Positions 41,316 through 52,570 of a stretch of DNA of 64,000 nucleotides are shown here, piece by piece. This DNA is from Kingdonia uniflora. Taxonomy: Eukaryota; Streptophyta; Magnoliopsida; Ranunculales; Circaeasteraceae. Made by a program: the position numbers and the translations under genes. Positions within the stretch are counted from its first letter, which is position 1. Every line of letters begins with the position of its first letter. The notes below the pieces were generated by a model that saw nothing but the letters and a program-made list of their open reading frames with translations, was not told where the DNA came from and did not search any database. The stretch covers positions 2,797,001 to 2,861,000 of the forward strand of contig JACGCM010001798.1 in the NCBI GenBank assembly GCA_014058105.1, given 5' to 3'.

Positions 41316-44300
41316 AAGTTGTGCTTGCTTCTGTGAAATATGCTTAAGGGTCTCTCCCCACTTTATAGTACAAAAAAATGAGCTGAAACGCTCAAAACGA
41401 GCTATTTTCAAAATCGAGTCCTCGTCCTCGTGTGTGTGTGTATGGGTGTTTTTACAAATTCAAGAAAAAATCAATTTAGAGAGAAAACTCGGCCTCCTCG
41501 GTATGAATAACAGAATCTAATGAGTGTTTTGTAACTATAAGTGTAACTGCAACTGTATGAACTCAGACATCTTTCTTTGCAATTATCTACTGGTTTGACT
41601 AGGGTTTTGTACCATAATCCTAGCATGAGCACTGCTTTTGCTTGTCTAAGCTTGAGTTAACTCAATGTGTGACGCCCTAGCAAACGCCGAGCAAATCTAC
41701 CAGAGCGTTTTGAGTTATGACCTTGGATATATGTTCTTTATATCTTAATATAGTTGTACGCCAAGTTTCGTTGAAAACGGAATTGGTTAAGGGGGCGAAA
41801 AGTGCCAGTACGCTTCGTCTCCACTTTTGATGTTTCATTTTGGAAACTAGCTATTTACTTAGTAACTACTTGCAATCGGGCACACGTTGTAGTGTGTGCC
41901 TACAGTAATTTGTAAATTTGTTATTTATTATTGGCATATTTGAAATTATTATAAGTGATGATCAAACTGTTAAAATTAGAGGAATGTCGCTATTGTTTGG
42001 CAACTAATTTTTCAAAGGTTGACCAAAAATATGACACCAAAACTCAACCCAAAGGTTTGATGATTTGTGTATAAAGCTCATTGTTTTTGTACATGGAGTA
42101 TATGGGAATAAAATTCACATTATAAGTTATAACAACATGACCAATATGTATATATTTATATGTATAAGTATAAGTACACTTATATCATTCTTATCACAAA
42201 GCACAACAATAAATTTATTTCTAGGAACATGTTACTAAAATAAAACTGTATTTAATTTAGATTTAATTCCCTTCAATTTTATCAATTCCCTGTTCTTACC
42301 AAATACTTTGTACATCCATGCGACCATTTTTTTATTATTGAAATTGTTTGTAAGCATTAACATTTACTGCTATTGTTTGTAAGCATTAACAATGAACTCA
42401 CAATAAACAGTCAGGCACGCATTCAATTCTATGATGTTTCCAATTATTTCATACACAGTCAGTAAGTTCGAGGTTTGCATCCGATAAACACAAGTTTAAA
42501 CACCAGACTAGATAAGTTCTCTGCTAATGCTTCTACCGACCACCCCAATTAAGGGGTCTAAAAGAGCAATCGTTGATGAACCTAGATTAATACAAATACA
42601 TTTCTCCACATTTCAGACATAGATACATCACATCCAAAGGGCCAATGCCCTTAATTAAAAGTGTTGAACCCTGAAACTTGGTCATGCCACTGAACTATGG
42701 TAGCACTTTCATTTCACTAAGAAAGAAGCCAAGTCCCCCTCAAAACATCTAACTTCTTAAAATAATTTGTCCATACAAGTTACACCTATACATAACAGAC
42801 ATACAAAGCCGCTAACATATAAATCGTCTACAAGGTTCAAATATGAACGCTAGTATATAAGCATAAGAACATGTCGTGGATTAAAATGCACAGAGCAAAG
42901 TCATTTCATAAGCCAAACCTGCAACAAAATAATTCATAAGATAATTAACTGAGTTAACATCGTCAATATTTTTGCTAGAGAAATGTCCAAGTGTTATTAA
43001 AGAACAGAACCCAAAGCATCAATCCCTTTCTCCTTTTTGAATACCTGTCAGAATCCATACTACATTACTTTTCCCCCCTTAAACGCAAACAACCTTTGTG
43101 CCATCTCTTAAAGTGATTAGCCTCATGATTACTCTATAAAATTTTAAAATAAAGAATGAGAAGTAAATGTTGCAGTAAGTAGAAGACAATTACCATGCTA
43201 CAAAAAAGTAAAAAAGATAAAACATTTTACCCCATCGATATACATCAAGGTTGTTCACACTTGCATTCTATATTAGGACCGCTAAATCAATGTTTTTAAG
43301 ACATTGACCTAACACATATACATCCAAATGAGTTATGTATCTAATTGATGTATCACACTAGTAAAAGGCAATACTTCCAATTACCTTATGAAACTTCATT
43401 CCCACATTATTTGCATGAAGAAGATATAGAGTTAGTAACTGATGATAACAACAAAAATCACGTCATCAACTCCCAACACTTTGTTATTATTTTCGCATTT
43501 TCTGCATCACCGAAAAACCAACTTTGTCAATTCATAAAAAATAAAAATAAAAATAAAATTTCTTACATCAAAAAAATCATGCGCATCTTGACTCGTAACG
43601 GAAGGCGAAGAGGCAAAAGATAATCAACTTATCATTTCATAAAAGATTTGAAAGTTGTTGCATCATAATAAATCATGCACATCTTGACTCGTAATGGAAG
43701 ACGAAGCGGCAAAAGATAATCAATTTCCCTTTTTACATTAACTTTAATGAATCTCTTGAGTCTTGCGGATGAAGACTTCAAAATGCATCTCCCTCTTTTT
43801 GTACATGGTCATTCCCTCATCTAAGATACTTCAAAGTCAAGCTACGGTTAGTGTTTCCGTCCTTGGGTCCACTTATACCAAATGAATTAATTTTAATGTT
43901 TTTAGTAGTTCAGAAAAATTAACACACATGAAATACGAAAAAAAAAATGAAGACATAAAAATTATACTAAATCATGATATATGTATAGAGAGATGGGCTA
44001 ACCTAGATATTAAAATCAATGTATCTCCGCCAATAAGTCAATGGCTTACCGATCATGATTAGGAACTGTTCAGAATGTAAGAGCAAGAACTGTTGCCTAC
44101 ATTAATTTGTTGCTTATTGTGTTTCTGTAAAGATTTAATCATCTTAAATTGGAATTTTGGGTACCCTTTCACATTCAAGACTAACTGATCTTAGTGGGTT
44201 TGAACCACCATATCTTGAGATATTCCTTATATAAACCATATTCTCAACGCTCTTCCTTTTGAGTTAAAGACCCAATATGAGAATTGTGAAAGTATTCATT

Positions 44301-45171
44301 TTGTAAACACAATCAATGTAAGTGGTTTACGTAGGTCTGCACACATTATTAATGGCCTACATTTTCGTAAGTGGTATTCCCATCTCCAACTTTATTGTCA
44401 AGATCTAACTTGCAATATTATAAATTAATATAAATTGTGAAACATCTAGATTCAAGAGTATCAAAATGATTTACACACAAAACAATATAAGATGTTAAAA
44501 AGAGAAGTATAATGTCTAAAGCAATTTATTATGAATCAAATGAAAAGCTACGATCATAAAAATATAATTATGAAATGTAAGATTTACTAACCTTACCTCT
44601 TTGGTGCTACTCATTGTAACAACTACAATACGATAGGTATTATGGTCAAGACATCCATTTAAAGAGCATTATCATTATATGTATTACCAATATCAAATAA
44701 ATATTTGTTAGTGCCAGTTCTTTGTCGAGCTTTTTTTATCCCAGAGACTTAGTGTCCTTATATAAATTTTACACAATAGATTAAATTAAGCGATATAATG
44801 GTCCATATGTGTTGGCCTTCATATAGAAAGACTTGCCTTACCGCTCTTCCTAGACATGCAATACTAGTCTTTAATGCCAATCTCCCTATCCATCCCCTTT
44901 TAAGCATCAATCAAGGATTTTGAAATCACTCACAGAAGGATCAAAATGATGCCCAATGACAGTAGACATCCTTTCAAAACATTAAAATAACTCTAGACTT
45001 TTAACATCGCAAAGATATATATAGTTTGTTTATCTAAATAAAGCTTACATATATAACTTGTAAGCTAAAGTTGATATAATTCATACGTCATTATTTCGGT
45101 TAGGATTTTGGTGGCTAAAGTTGTTTGATTATTGTTTGAGATTGATTGACTACTTAATGTATGAAGCAATG
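41316..45171. other. Long AT-rich intergenic region, no gene recognised
   Basis: No ORF with recognisable domains. A local direct repeat of about 55 bp (CATCTTGACTCGTAA, AAAAGATAATCAA) occurs at 43575-43630 and 43675-43725. At 44960-45000 a block (AGTAGACATCCTTTCAAAAC) recurs at 46744-46783 on the other side of the LTR element. Confidence 0.5.
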
Positions 45172-45176
45172 GTGTT

Positions 45177-46699
45177 TGATGTGAACATCTTCTGTGATCA
45201 TTTCCCACATATGTTTGTACTATTCCTATTTTTTTTATGCTCTTCTGGAGCTGGTTTTAGGAGTATCCAGTATTTAGTTGTTTCTATTTTGGAGAGATAT
45301 TGGGAGATATTATAGGAAATATATTCTAGGGTTCTAGGATATATAGGAGAGGGTGGTGTAAGCTTTTATTAAAGTTGTTGATGAGAGAATAAAGAATAAT
45401 TAAGTTTATGTTTATTTTGAGTTTTAGTGTTTAGAGAAAACCCTAATTTTAATTAAGTTTTCGTAATTTTCAAATTTCTACTTCGACGACTTGATTTTAC
45501 GTCAAATTGGTAACAGAGCTAGCAAGATTTGTGGGATTTTTTTTACAGCAACTGCTACAGTAGTTTTCTGTGTTGCTACATTGATTTTGGGTAACTGCTA
45601 ATGCACTTTCTGCGTTGCTACAATGATTTCTACAGTAAATTCCAAAGCCATATTCGTTCCACGGAAAGAGTGATGTTTAGAGTTTCGGGAAAACTCAAGT
45701 TATCGATATCTACGATGTCTCGTATAAAAGCTGCGGCAGAAAAGGATGCCAAGAAAACCGCGCAAGCAATCACGATATTCAAGAATCAACTTAAACAAGT
45801 TTGTCAACGTCGTTGTGAGTTCCGACATGTAACAACTACCCCTACCTCTACCCTCTCCTCTAGGTGTATTGGGGAACAATCCCCAAGCTAGGAGTACCAA
45901 AACCGTGACAAAAAATACTGACAAGGAAAACCCACGTGCAGAATTAGGAGAAGTGACGGAGATCCTCGCAGTCGGAGCCACGAATGGTAACGACGAAGGC
46001 AAGGTTATCGTTAACATGACAACCAGCGATCCCAGGGTTTCGATAGTCGTTACGATCGTCGTCGTCACAGATACAGATTCACAAAAGGTTAATACCGAGG
46101 TTTCTGCCAAAGGCTTAGAAGCGACCAATGTTGTAGCCTCGAACGGAGTGATCGACAGAGCCAAACATCAAATCGGGCCTCACCCGAGTAAGGACCCATT
46201 TGTTGATCTATTTTGGGAGGGATTTATCGCAAGTTTCGAGCAGCGGATCACGACGTTTGCTTCTATTTTAGACATTGTTCAACATAGAAATTTTACGACC
46301 TTTGGTATAATCTCTGGATATGGAAAATTCCCCGGAAGATTTTAAAATTTTCAGAAGAGTTCCAACTTACTGATTTCGTGGTCGAAATCTTCCAAAGATG
46401 AAGGGTTTGATGTGAACATCTTTTGTGATCGTTTCCCACATATGTTTGTACTATTTCTATTTTTCTTTATGCTCTGCTGGAGCTGGTTATATGAGTATCT
46501 AGTATTTAGTTGTTTATATTTTGGAGAGATATTGGGAGATATTATAGAAAAGATATCCTAGGGTTCTAGGATATATAGGAGAGGGTGGTGTAACCTTTTA
46601 TTAAAGTTGTTGATAAGAGAATTAAGAAAAATTAAGTGTATGTTTATTTAGGTTTTCGTAATCTTCAAATTTTCGCTTCCGCGACTTGATTTTACGTCA
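45177..46699 (+). mobile_element. Non-autonomous LTR retrotransposon with perfect 5-bp target duplication
   Basis: Left LTR 45177-45504 and right LTR 46408-46699 both start TGATGTGAACATC and end TTTTACGTCA. The flanks are GTGTT (45172-45176) and GTGTT (46700-46704). A tRNA-iMet-type primer site (TTGGTAACAGAGC) follows the left LTR, and a purine-rich AAAGATGAAGGG tract precedes the right one. The internal 900 bp holds no pol; an open stretch at 45869-46345 is unrecognised and ends in a SGYGKF-type module like that in the 8-11 kb elements. The right LTR lacks about 36 bp present in the left. Confidence 0.85.
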
Positions 46700-46786
46700 G
46701 TGTTACTAATTGTTATTAGAATGAGTTTCTTAGACTTTTGGAAGTAGACATCCTTTCAAAACATAAAAAGAACTCTAGAATGCAAT

Positions 46787-47110
46787 ACTGACTTCAGTAC
46801 TTCATCGCCCATCTCCTTGCAATCTACCAATTTTTGCGGGAATAAAGTATAAATATGTCAGATGTTAATGACATTCATGCCGGGTAACAAAATAATTTAG
46901 AAGTCTGTTTTCGTTTTTCGTTACAGAACTTTCAAAAGTTAAAAGTCAAGGCTTTTCTATTTTCTTTTCTTTTTTCTTTTTTTTATGTAATATTATATAC
47001 TTCAGTCATACTCTAGAATTCTTCGACCAATGAAGTAAATAGAAAATGATATATATATTTCTATTTTAAATTCATAACCTAGATTTTGATCGCATATGAA
47101 GACATTCTGG
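46787..47110 (-). pseudogene. Duplicated IPMDH fragment (part of exon 11 plus intron 10)
   Basis: Corresponds base for base to 24209-24527 with about 20 differences by eye, most of them G:C to A:T in this copy. It keeps the exon 11 acceptor region and the start of the KLVGCKEMGD-encoding sequence but nothing else of the gene. It is fused at 47110/47111 to Harbinger transposase sequence. Confidence 0.85.
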
Positions 47111-47427
47111 TGCGACGATAAGTCTATCATCTTAGCGGCATCTTCTTCTCTTTGAATAAAATAGGGGCTCGCAAAAATAACTTGATCACGAATACATTGA
47201 TACACACCTTCGCTCATACGGAATCGACAATAAAATAGGATACCTTTGAAGACTGGGTTAGCACCAAAATAATCTCGGTTAAGGCTTAACTCACCCAATT
47301 TATGATCACGACCTTTTCGCTTGTCAATCCTTCCCATTTTATAGCCCCCCCGGTCTCTGTGATGATGTCGCATCTTGCTCTTTTTCTTTCGCTTCTCCCA
47401 TCTCCATGAGAACCTTGCTATACTCAT
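47111..47427 (-). pseudogene. 5' fragment of Harbinger transposase in element C
   Basis: The open frame encodes a basic N-terminal region, LGELSLNRDYFGANPVF, and a helical segment with CIRDQVIFASPYFIQREEDA, clearly homologous to the 37640-37950 region of element A. It runs straight into antisense IPMDH intron sequence, so the catalytic DDE part is absent. Confidence 0.65.
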
Positions 47428-48489
47428 GCATTTGACGTCAGAAGAGCTCTTCGCTTCCGGACAATGATGAAGACAATGATGACAAGGATGAGAGTGATAG
47501 GTCAGACATGATTGGATGATATTGATAATAAGAGAATAGAGTAGAGTTTAGAAGATTAAGAGAATAGAGTTGAGTATAGAAGAGTAAGAGAATAGAGTAT
47601 ACAAGATGAATGGTTTTTATAGATGAAAAAAACTAGCCGTTGAGCTTCTTGTCAAACAAGTTTAGCCAACAAACTAGCTGTTGAGCTGCTTGCCAAACAA
47701 GTTTACCCAAAAATATAATCGTTGAGCTTCTAGTTGAACAAGTATGGCCAAAACTATAGTCCTTCTGATCACCAAAAAAAAACCAAGTATGAAGAGGGGA
47801 AGAATAAAATTTTCATGTAGACTCTAGCCGTTAGCCAACTTTGAACCACAACCGTCCACGTGTCTCCATCATGAGCATACACTTTACGCACAGTTCTGAA
47901 GTGCGGGACATGGGAACCACTTAAAGCTTGACAAGTGTCATCATGTAATTCGTCTAAAGGTTATGCGCAGTTCAGAAGTGAGGGGCATCAATCCACCAAA
48001 AATCCACCCAGAGAGTGGTGAGACCACCCTCAAGGTGGGTTTGGGGTGGCCACATCAGTCAATCCACCTAGCTATTGTGGGTGGATTCAATGTGGAGCAA
48101 GGTGAAGGATGCAATCCACCTTACCACATCATCCTCATCTAGCTACTGCAGATGCTATTAGAGCATCTCTAGCAGGGTTTAGGTTTGGGTTGGGTTTGTC
48201 AACTCAAACCCAAATCTACACTTTTAGCTTCCCATCAGCGTTGTTTTGGGTTTGGGTTTGCCAGCTGGACGTGTCAGAACTCAACCGAGTTTGTGGTACT
48301 CAAACTAAAAAAATTTGAGTTTGGCGGTGTTCCTTTTACCGCTCGGTGTTCTTTTGATCGCCCGAAAAATTTGGGCGGCAAAAAGAACACTGCCAAACTC
48401 AATTATTTTTTACCTAACACTCCCTGGCTACCTCTTCTCTCCCAAACCCAATTGCAGAGCATAGAAAAGATCCTCTACGCTCTCCCCAA

Positions 48490-49943
48490 ATGGCAAACTC
48501 TAGCACCAGTAGTAATAACTCTACACCGTTGACCCCATCCTCTCATAACCCACCTTCAGCACCATTATCTTAACACCCATCATCACAATTTACTCCATAC
48601 CTCTATCACAACCAATCTCAATTCTAATCACAGACCCCACCTCCATTTACAATGTCACAAGGAGATACCTTTGGAAGACAATATTAAAATCCATTTACAC
48701 TCTCTCAACCGCAACCTTAAGCATTTAGCCCGTACTGCCAAACCTATCCACTCACTCAACCTCAAGGTTTTCAACCTCCAAATTACTTTTAGAACTATCT
48801 ATTCCATGGTGAATCTACTAAGCACAATCAAAGTGACACAAATGCGTCAATACCTGTTGAAGCGGCAACGCTCGAGAAAGAAAAGGGAAAAGAAAGAAAG
48901 AAAAGAGTACCTTCAAAACAAAGAAAGAGCGTGCAAGTACCAGAAGATGCTGAGTTTTTGGAGGAGACGGATGATGCTGGACTACATTGGATAGATGCAG
49001 ACTTCACGTGTCTCGCAAGGGCGTGGGTAACAGCTTTTGTCTAAACAGTGGGCCGCACAAAGGGTTTCAAAAGGTCAACATTACCTTTAATTGAGACCTC
49101 AAGTTCCCCACATGATGATCAAGTGGGTCGACCAAAGCTCAGTGATATCCTCTTAATGCACAATATGTGGCGTACAAGGGGATAATTGCTCAAGTACAAT
49201 TTTGACACGACAGCGGGAAAACCGATGAAGATCGGGTACGTTCTAATTTCCTTTAACTCAATTTCGTTTATTTTTCTTGGATATACACATTATTAAATTA
49301 TATTAAAATTGTAGGAAAATGATGCTCACAAGATCTATCAAGGCATGAATGGCGGCAATGACTTTAAATACTGTGAAGTGTATAATATTTTAGCGCGAGA
49401 ACCGCGATGGGCCAACCTAAGGGATGATGGGTTGAACCATGCGGGGAATGCACCAAGATATGTACCTAGGAGAACATCAGACAATTTTTCTTCAGGAAAC
49501 TCGGTTGGATTAAACAATCTATCGGAGGACCCCGACGACCCACCTACATCTTAATTTGTTGACCAAAATTTTGAATTAGATGGTTCGTTGTATGAGGGTG
49601 GAAGTAGGCCCATCAGCCAAAAACTCTTTAGAACAAGCCTTACGACACAAAAGGCCTTGGATGGTGTTGTTGCATATGGTAGCGGTTTCCAAACAATGTT
49701 AGATGAACTACGGCTGGAGAAGATACAAACAAAATAAGAAAATAAAAGAAGAAGAGCGAAAGCAAATCAACAATGGCAAGCCAAAATGGATTTGGAACAA
49801 GCAAGGGAAGATCACAAATTATGGATAAAGAACTGAGTAATCTTTATGAACATCAATTGCAATACTATCTGTAAAGGCAAGCTAAGGTCATGGAATGTCT
49901 GACCAAGAGAAGCGGACCAGGTACTTGAAGTGTTGATGAAATG
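48490..49943 (+). pseudogene. Decayed Harbinger ORF1 (Myb/trihelix-like), element B
   Basis: ATG at 48490 then a Ser/Asn/Pro/Gln-rich N-terminus. It continues with DAGLHWIDADFTCLARAWV (Myb/SANT-like helix), an intron-like break near 49236-49316, then GGNDFKYCEVYNILAREPRW and a NAM-associated-type C-terminal region with a charged coiled coil to about 49940. Several in-frame stops (for example near 48571 and 49042). Such proteins bind DNA and assist the Harbinger transposase. Confidence 0.65.
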
Positions 49944-50253
49944 TAATTTAACTTTGTTGTATATAAAAGTTTTTTTTTCCAAGAATGTAGTTTATCTTCT
50001 AATAATGTAATCGTTTGAATAATGTACTTTGTTATTGAAGAATGTAATCTTGTTTTTGAAATGTTTATTGCCGAGAATATTGCGTTAACACAAATACAAG
50101 ATTAATGCAATATCAAAAACTTGTTTAATAAACTTGTACGACCAGATGCATTAAATTACATCAAGAACACCCAAATAATATAAAAAAATAAAGTACTAGG
50201 TTTGAAGATTTCCCTTCACGACCTACAAATGCTCGATTAGATCATCCTTTAGA

Positions 50254-51527
50254 TCAAAGTATAGCTCTAGACTTTGAATGCGGTTCAGTTTTTAAAAAAG
50301 ATTTTATTGTTCCGCGTTCGCGTAAAATATTGAACCGTTCACCTTCGATAGTTGAGGGATCGGTCGGATTATAGTCTAAGTATGATGGGAATGAACCTCG
50401 TTCTTCTTTGACGATCATATTGTGCATTATCACGCACGCCTTCATAACATTATTCAAAATCTTGGGTTTCCACAATTTAACCGGATTTTTTACAATATTT
50501 AACCGTGATTGTAAAATCCCAAATGCCAGTTCTACGTCTTTTCGACAACTTTCTTGTTGTTGAGCAAATAATTTTTGTTTCGTTATAACCGGATTGGATA
50601 TGGTTTGGACAAGTGTTCCACATTTGGGGTATATGCCATCCACTAGGTAATACCCCATATCTTAAGCTTTTCCGACAATTGTATAATTGCAAGGCGGGGC
50701 GATACCATTGGCCAGGTCGGTGAAAATATGTGATTGTTGCAGGACATTAATATCATTATTAGACATTGGTAAGCCAACAAAAAATGCCAAATCCAAAGGT
50801 CGTGTGAAGCTACTGCTTTAAGAATCAGAGTCGCCTTTGGGTAATAACCAGTAAATTGACCGTGCCAAGCTATGAGACAATTTTTCTATATCCAATGCAT
50901 GCAATCAAGGCTTCTTAACATGCCAAGAAATCCCCGTGACTCTCCAATCGCTTTTAACCTTTCAGCGTCGGGTGCGTTTGGTGTTCGAAGATATTCTTCA
51001 CCAAAAATTTGTATAACCGCAATACAAAACCTTTCCATACTTAATAAGGTTATGCTTTCTCCTATTCGGATATACTCGTCAAAAAGATTTGCCGCAACAC
51101 CATAGCTTAGAAAGCGTAGTGTCGCGACTACCTTTTGGTACGGTGATAACCCCATAGTACCAGCATTATTAGGTTTTTGGACAAAGTAATGATCATGTGC
51201 AACGACTGCATCGAATATATGCATAAACATGTGTCTACCCATACAAAAACGTTGCCAAAATTCGTCCGGCTCATATGTGCACCCCGGCTTGAAGTAGTCC
51301 CGTATAATGCTGTAATTCCCCAATTCATGATCTCGCTTCTTTCTCTTATCCTTACAGCCCATGACACTCCCGTCGTGACTCGAAGTTGCATCATGTACTA
51401 TAAGGTTTATTGTATTTTGGTGCAGAGTGTAAATTGCCACCGCACAATCAAACATAAGATCGTCAGAGGAAGACGACGATACACGTGGATGATCATTAAT
51501 GAATGAAAAGGATGATGAGGAAGACAT
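50254..51527 (-). pseudogene. PIF/Harbinger DDE transposase, element B (near-complete, with stops)
   Basis: ATG at 51527. The first 213 codons are open: Ser-rich N-terminus, KRDHELGNYSIIRDYF, FDEYIRIGES, and SLDCMHW with the first catalytic Asp. The next codons carry a TAG where the family has Trp before KNCPTAWHGQ. Then GYYPKATLILKAVASHDLW (second Asp region), a frameshift near 50783, NNDINVLQQS, another stop near 50660, and the final open part DGIYPKCGTLVQ with DVELAFGILQSRL (catalytic Glu). All three acidic residues can be seen, so it decayed recently relative to element A. Convergent with ORF1. Confidence 0.8.
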
Positions 51528-51614
51528 TTGAGGCTGTAGAGTTGAGAGAAGGGTATTGACGGTGAAGGGGTAATAAGTTTCTTGAGAAGAGAGAAGTGTA
51601 AATGGATAAGGGGA

Positions 51615-51720
51615 AGAAGAGGTGGTTGTGGGAAATCAGTGAAGGCGGAGGTAAAAAGAACACTGCGCGGTGTTCTTTTTACTGTCGCCTCCACTGATTT
51701 CCAACAACTGCTAGTTCTTC
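51615..51720. repeat. Internal palindrome between transposase and PMD units of element B
   Basis: Arms of about 50 bp centred near 51666. The left arm contains GGAAATCAGTGAAGGCGGAG and AAAAAGAACACTGCGC; the right arm is its inverse complement with few differences. The same GGCGGTAAAAAGAACAC motif lies at both ends of the element. Confidence 0.85.
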
Positions 51721-51828
51721 TGGTGAGTCCTTCACAACGGTTAGTTTTGGCATCACAACGGCTACTTTTTGCTTTATATATGTTGGTTGGAGATGCTATA
51801 ACAACAGGTTCTCTACTTGAACTCAACA

Positions 51829-52225
51829 ATGCCTAGTTTTTCAGCTCTAACACAGGATTCTTCGGTGGTATTTAACTGGAATGAAGACTGCGCCCTGGCC
51901 GCGTCCTGACAGTATTTTGTTGATAATCCACCTCTCGGACAACTCAACTTCAATCAGTTATAAAATAGAGTTCATATCCAATTCAGGGAGCACACGGAAC
52001 TTCAATACCATCCTGGAGATTTATACAACATGTGGAATGTGCTTAAGGTTAAATGTAATGAGTTTCATGAGATACGGAAGACTATTGATAGACGGGTCAG
52101 AGGTGTTCCACTAGCCTATATTCTTCGCGAAGCCAGAGATGAATGGTATGAGAAATGCAACTAGCTGTTCCCGTTCGAGACTCTATACGATATTTTTTTA
52201 CCGGAACTGCGTCCCACCTGATTAG
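51829..52225 (+). pseudogene. Unknown small gene of the PMD unit of element B (decayed)
   Basis: Begins ATG at 51829, 110 bp from the palindrome. The frame reads to about 52218 with three in-frame stops (near 51907, 51961 and 52165). A well-structured segment (YNMWNVLKVKCNEFHEI, then RRVRGVPLAYILREARDEW) suggests a former helical protein. I do not recognise the family. It is convergent with the PMD gene, mirroring the convergent ORF1/transposase pair. Confidence 0.4.
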
Positions 52226-52570
52226 TTTCCAACAAATTACCAACTTTCCAACTATGGACGGAATCCGCTCCCCCTTACTGAATGGATTTGGTTTAATCCC
52301 TACATCAGTCGGAAATGATGAATTAAGTTTAATTGTATCTGTTTTGAGTTTTATTTTGTGCGTAGAATTACTATTTTAAGAATCGTAATTGCATTTCTAT
52401 TTAAATTCAAGACTCAAATAAATTGAAGAATATTAATTTATATAAAGAAATGGGACATCAGGTCGTACAAGTATATATATAGAGAGAAAAAAATCTACAA
52501 TATAAATTGTTCAACACTGATGTTTACAATAAAAAATTACGTCTACAAAAACATAAAAAAACTCATATAT

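Larger units (their letters stand above)
46787..48157. mobile_element. Truncated Harbinger-type element C joined to captured IPMDH DNA
   Basis: The right half matches element A: transposase 5' part on the minus strand (47425-47111, SWRWEKRKKKSKMRHHH start), tandem array remnant (47625-47770), subterminal CAGTTCTGAAG / GCGCAGTTCAGAAG palindromes (47890, 47965), and a terminus that on the reverse strand reads TAGCATCTGCAGTAGCTAG. The left half is missing; the IPMDH fragment lies at the break. It abuts the TTA at 48158-48160 used by element B. Confidence 0.65.
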
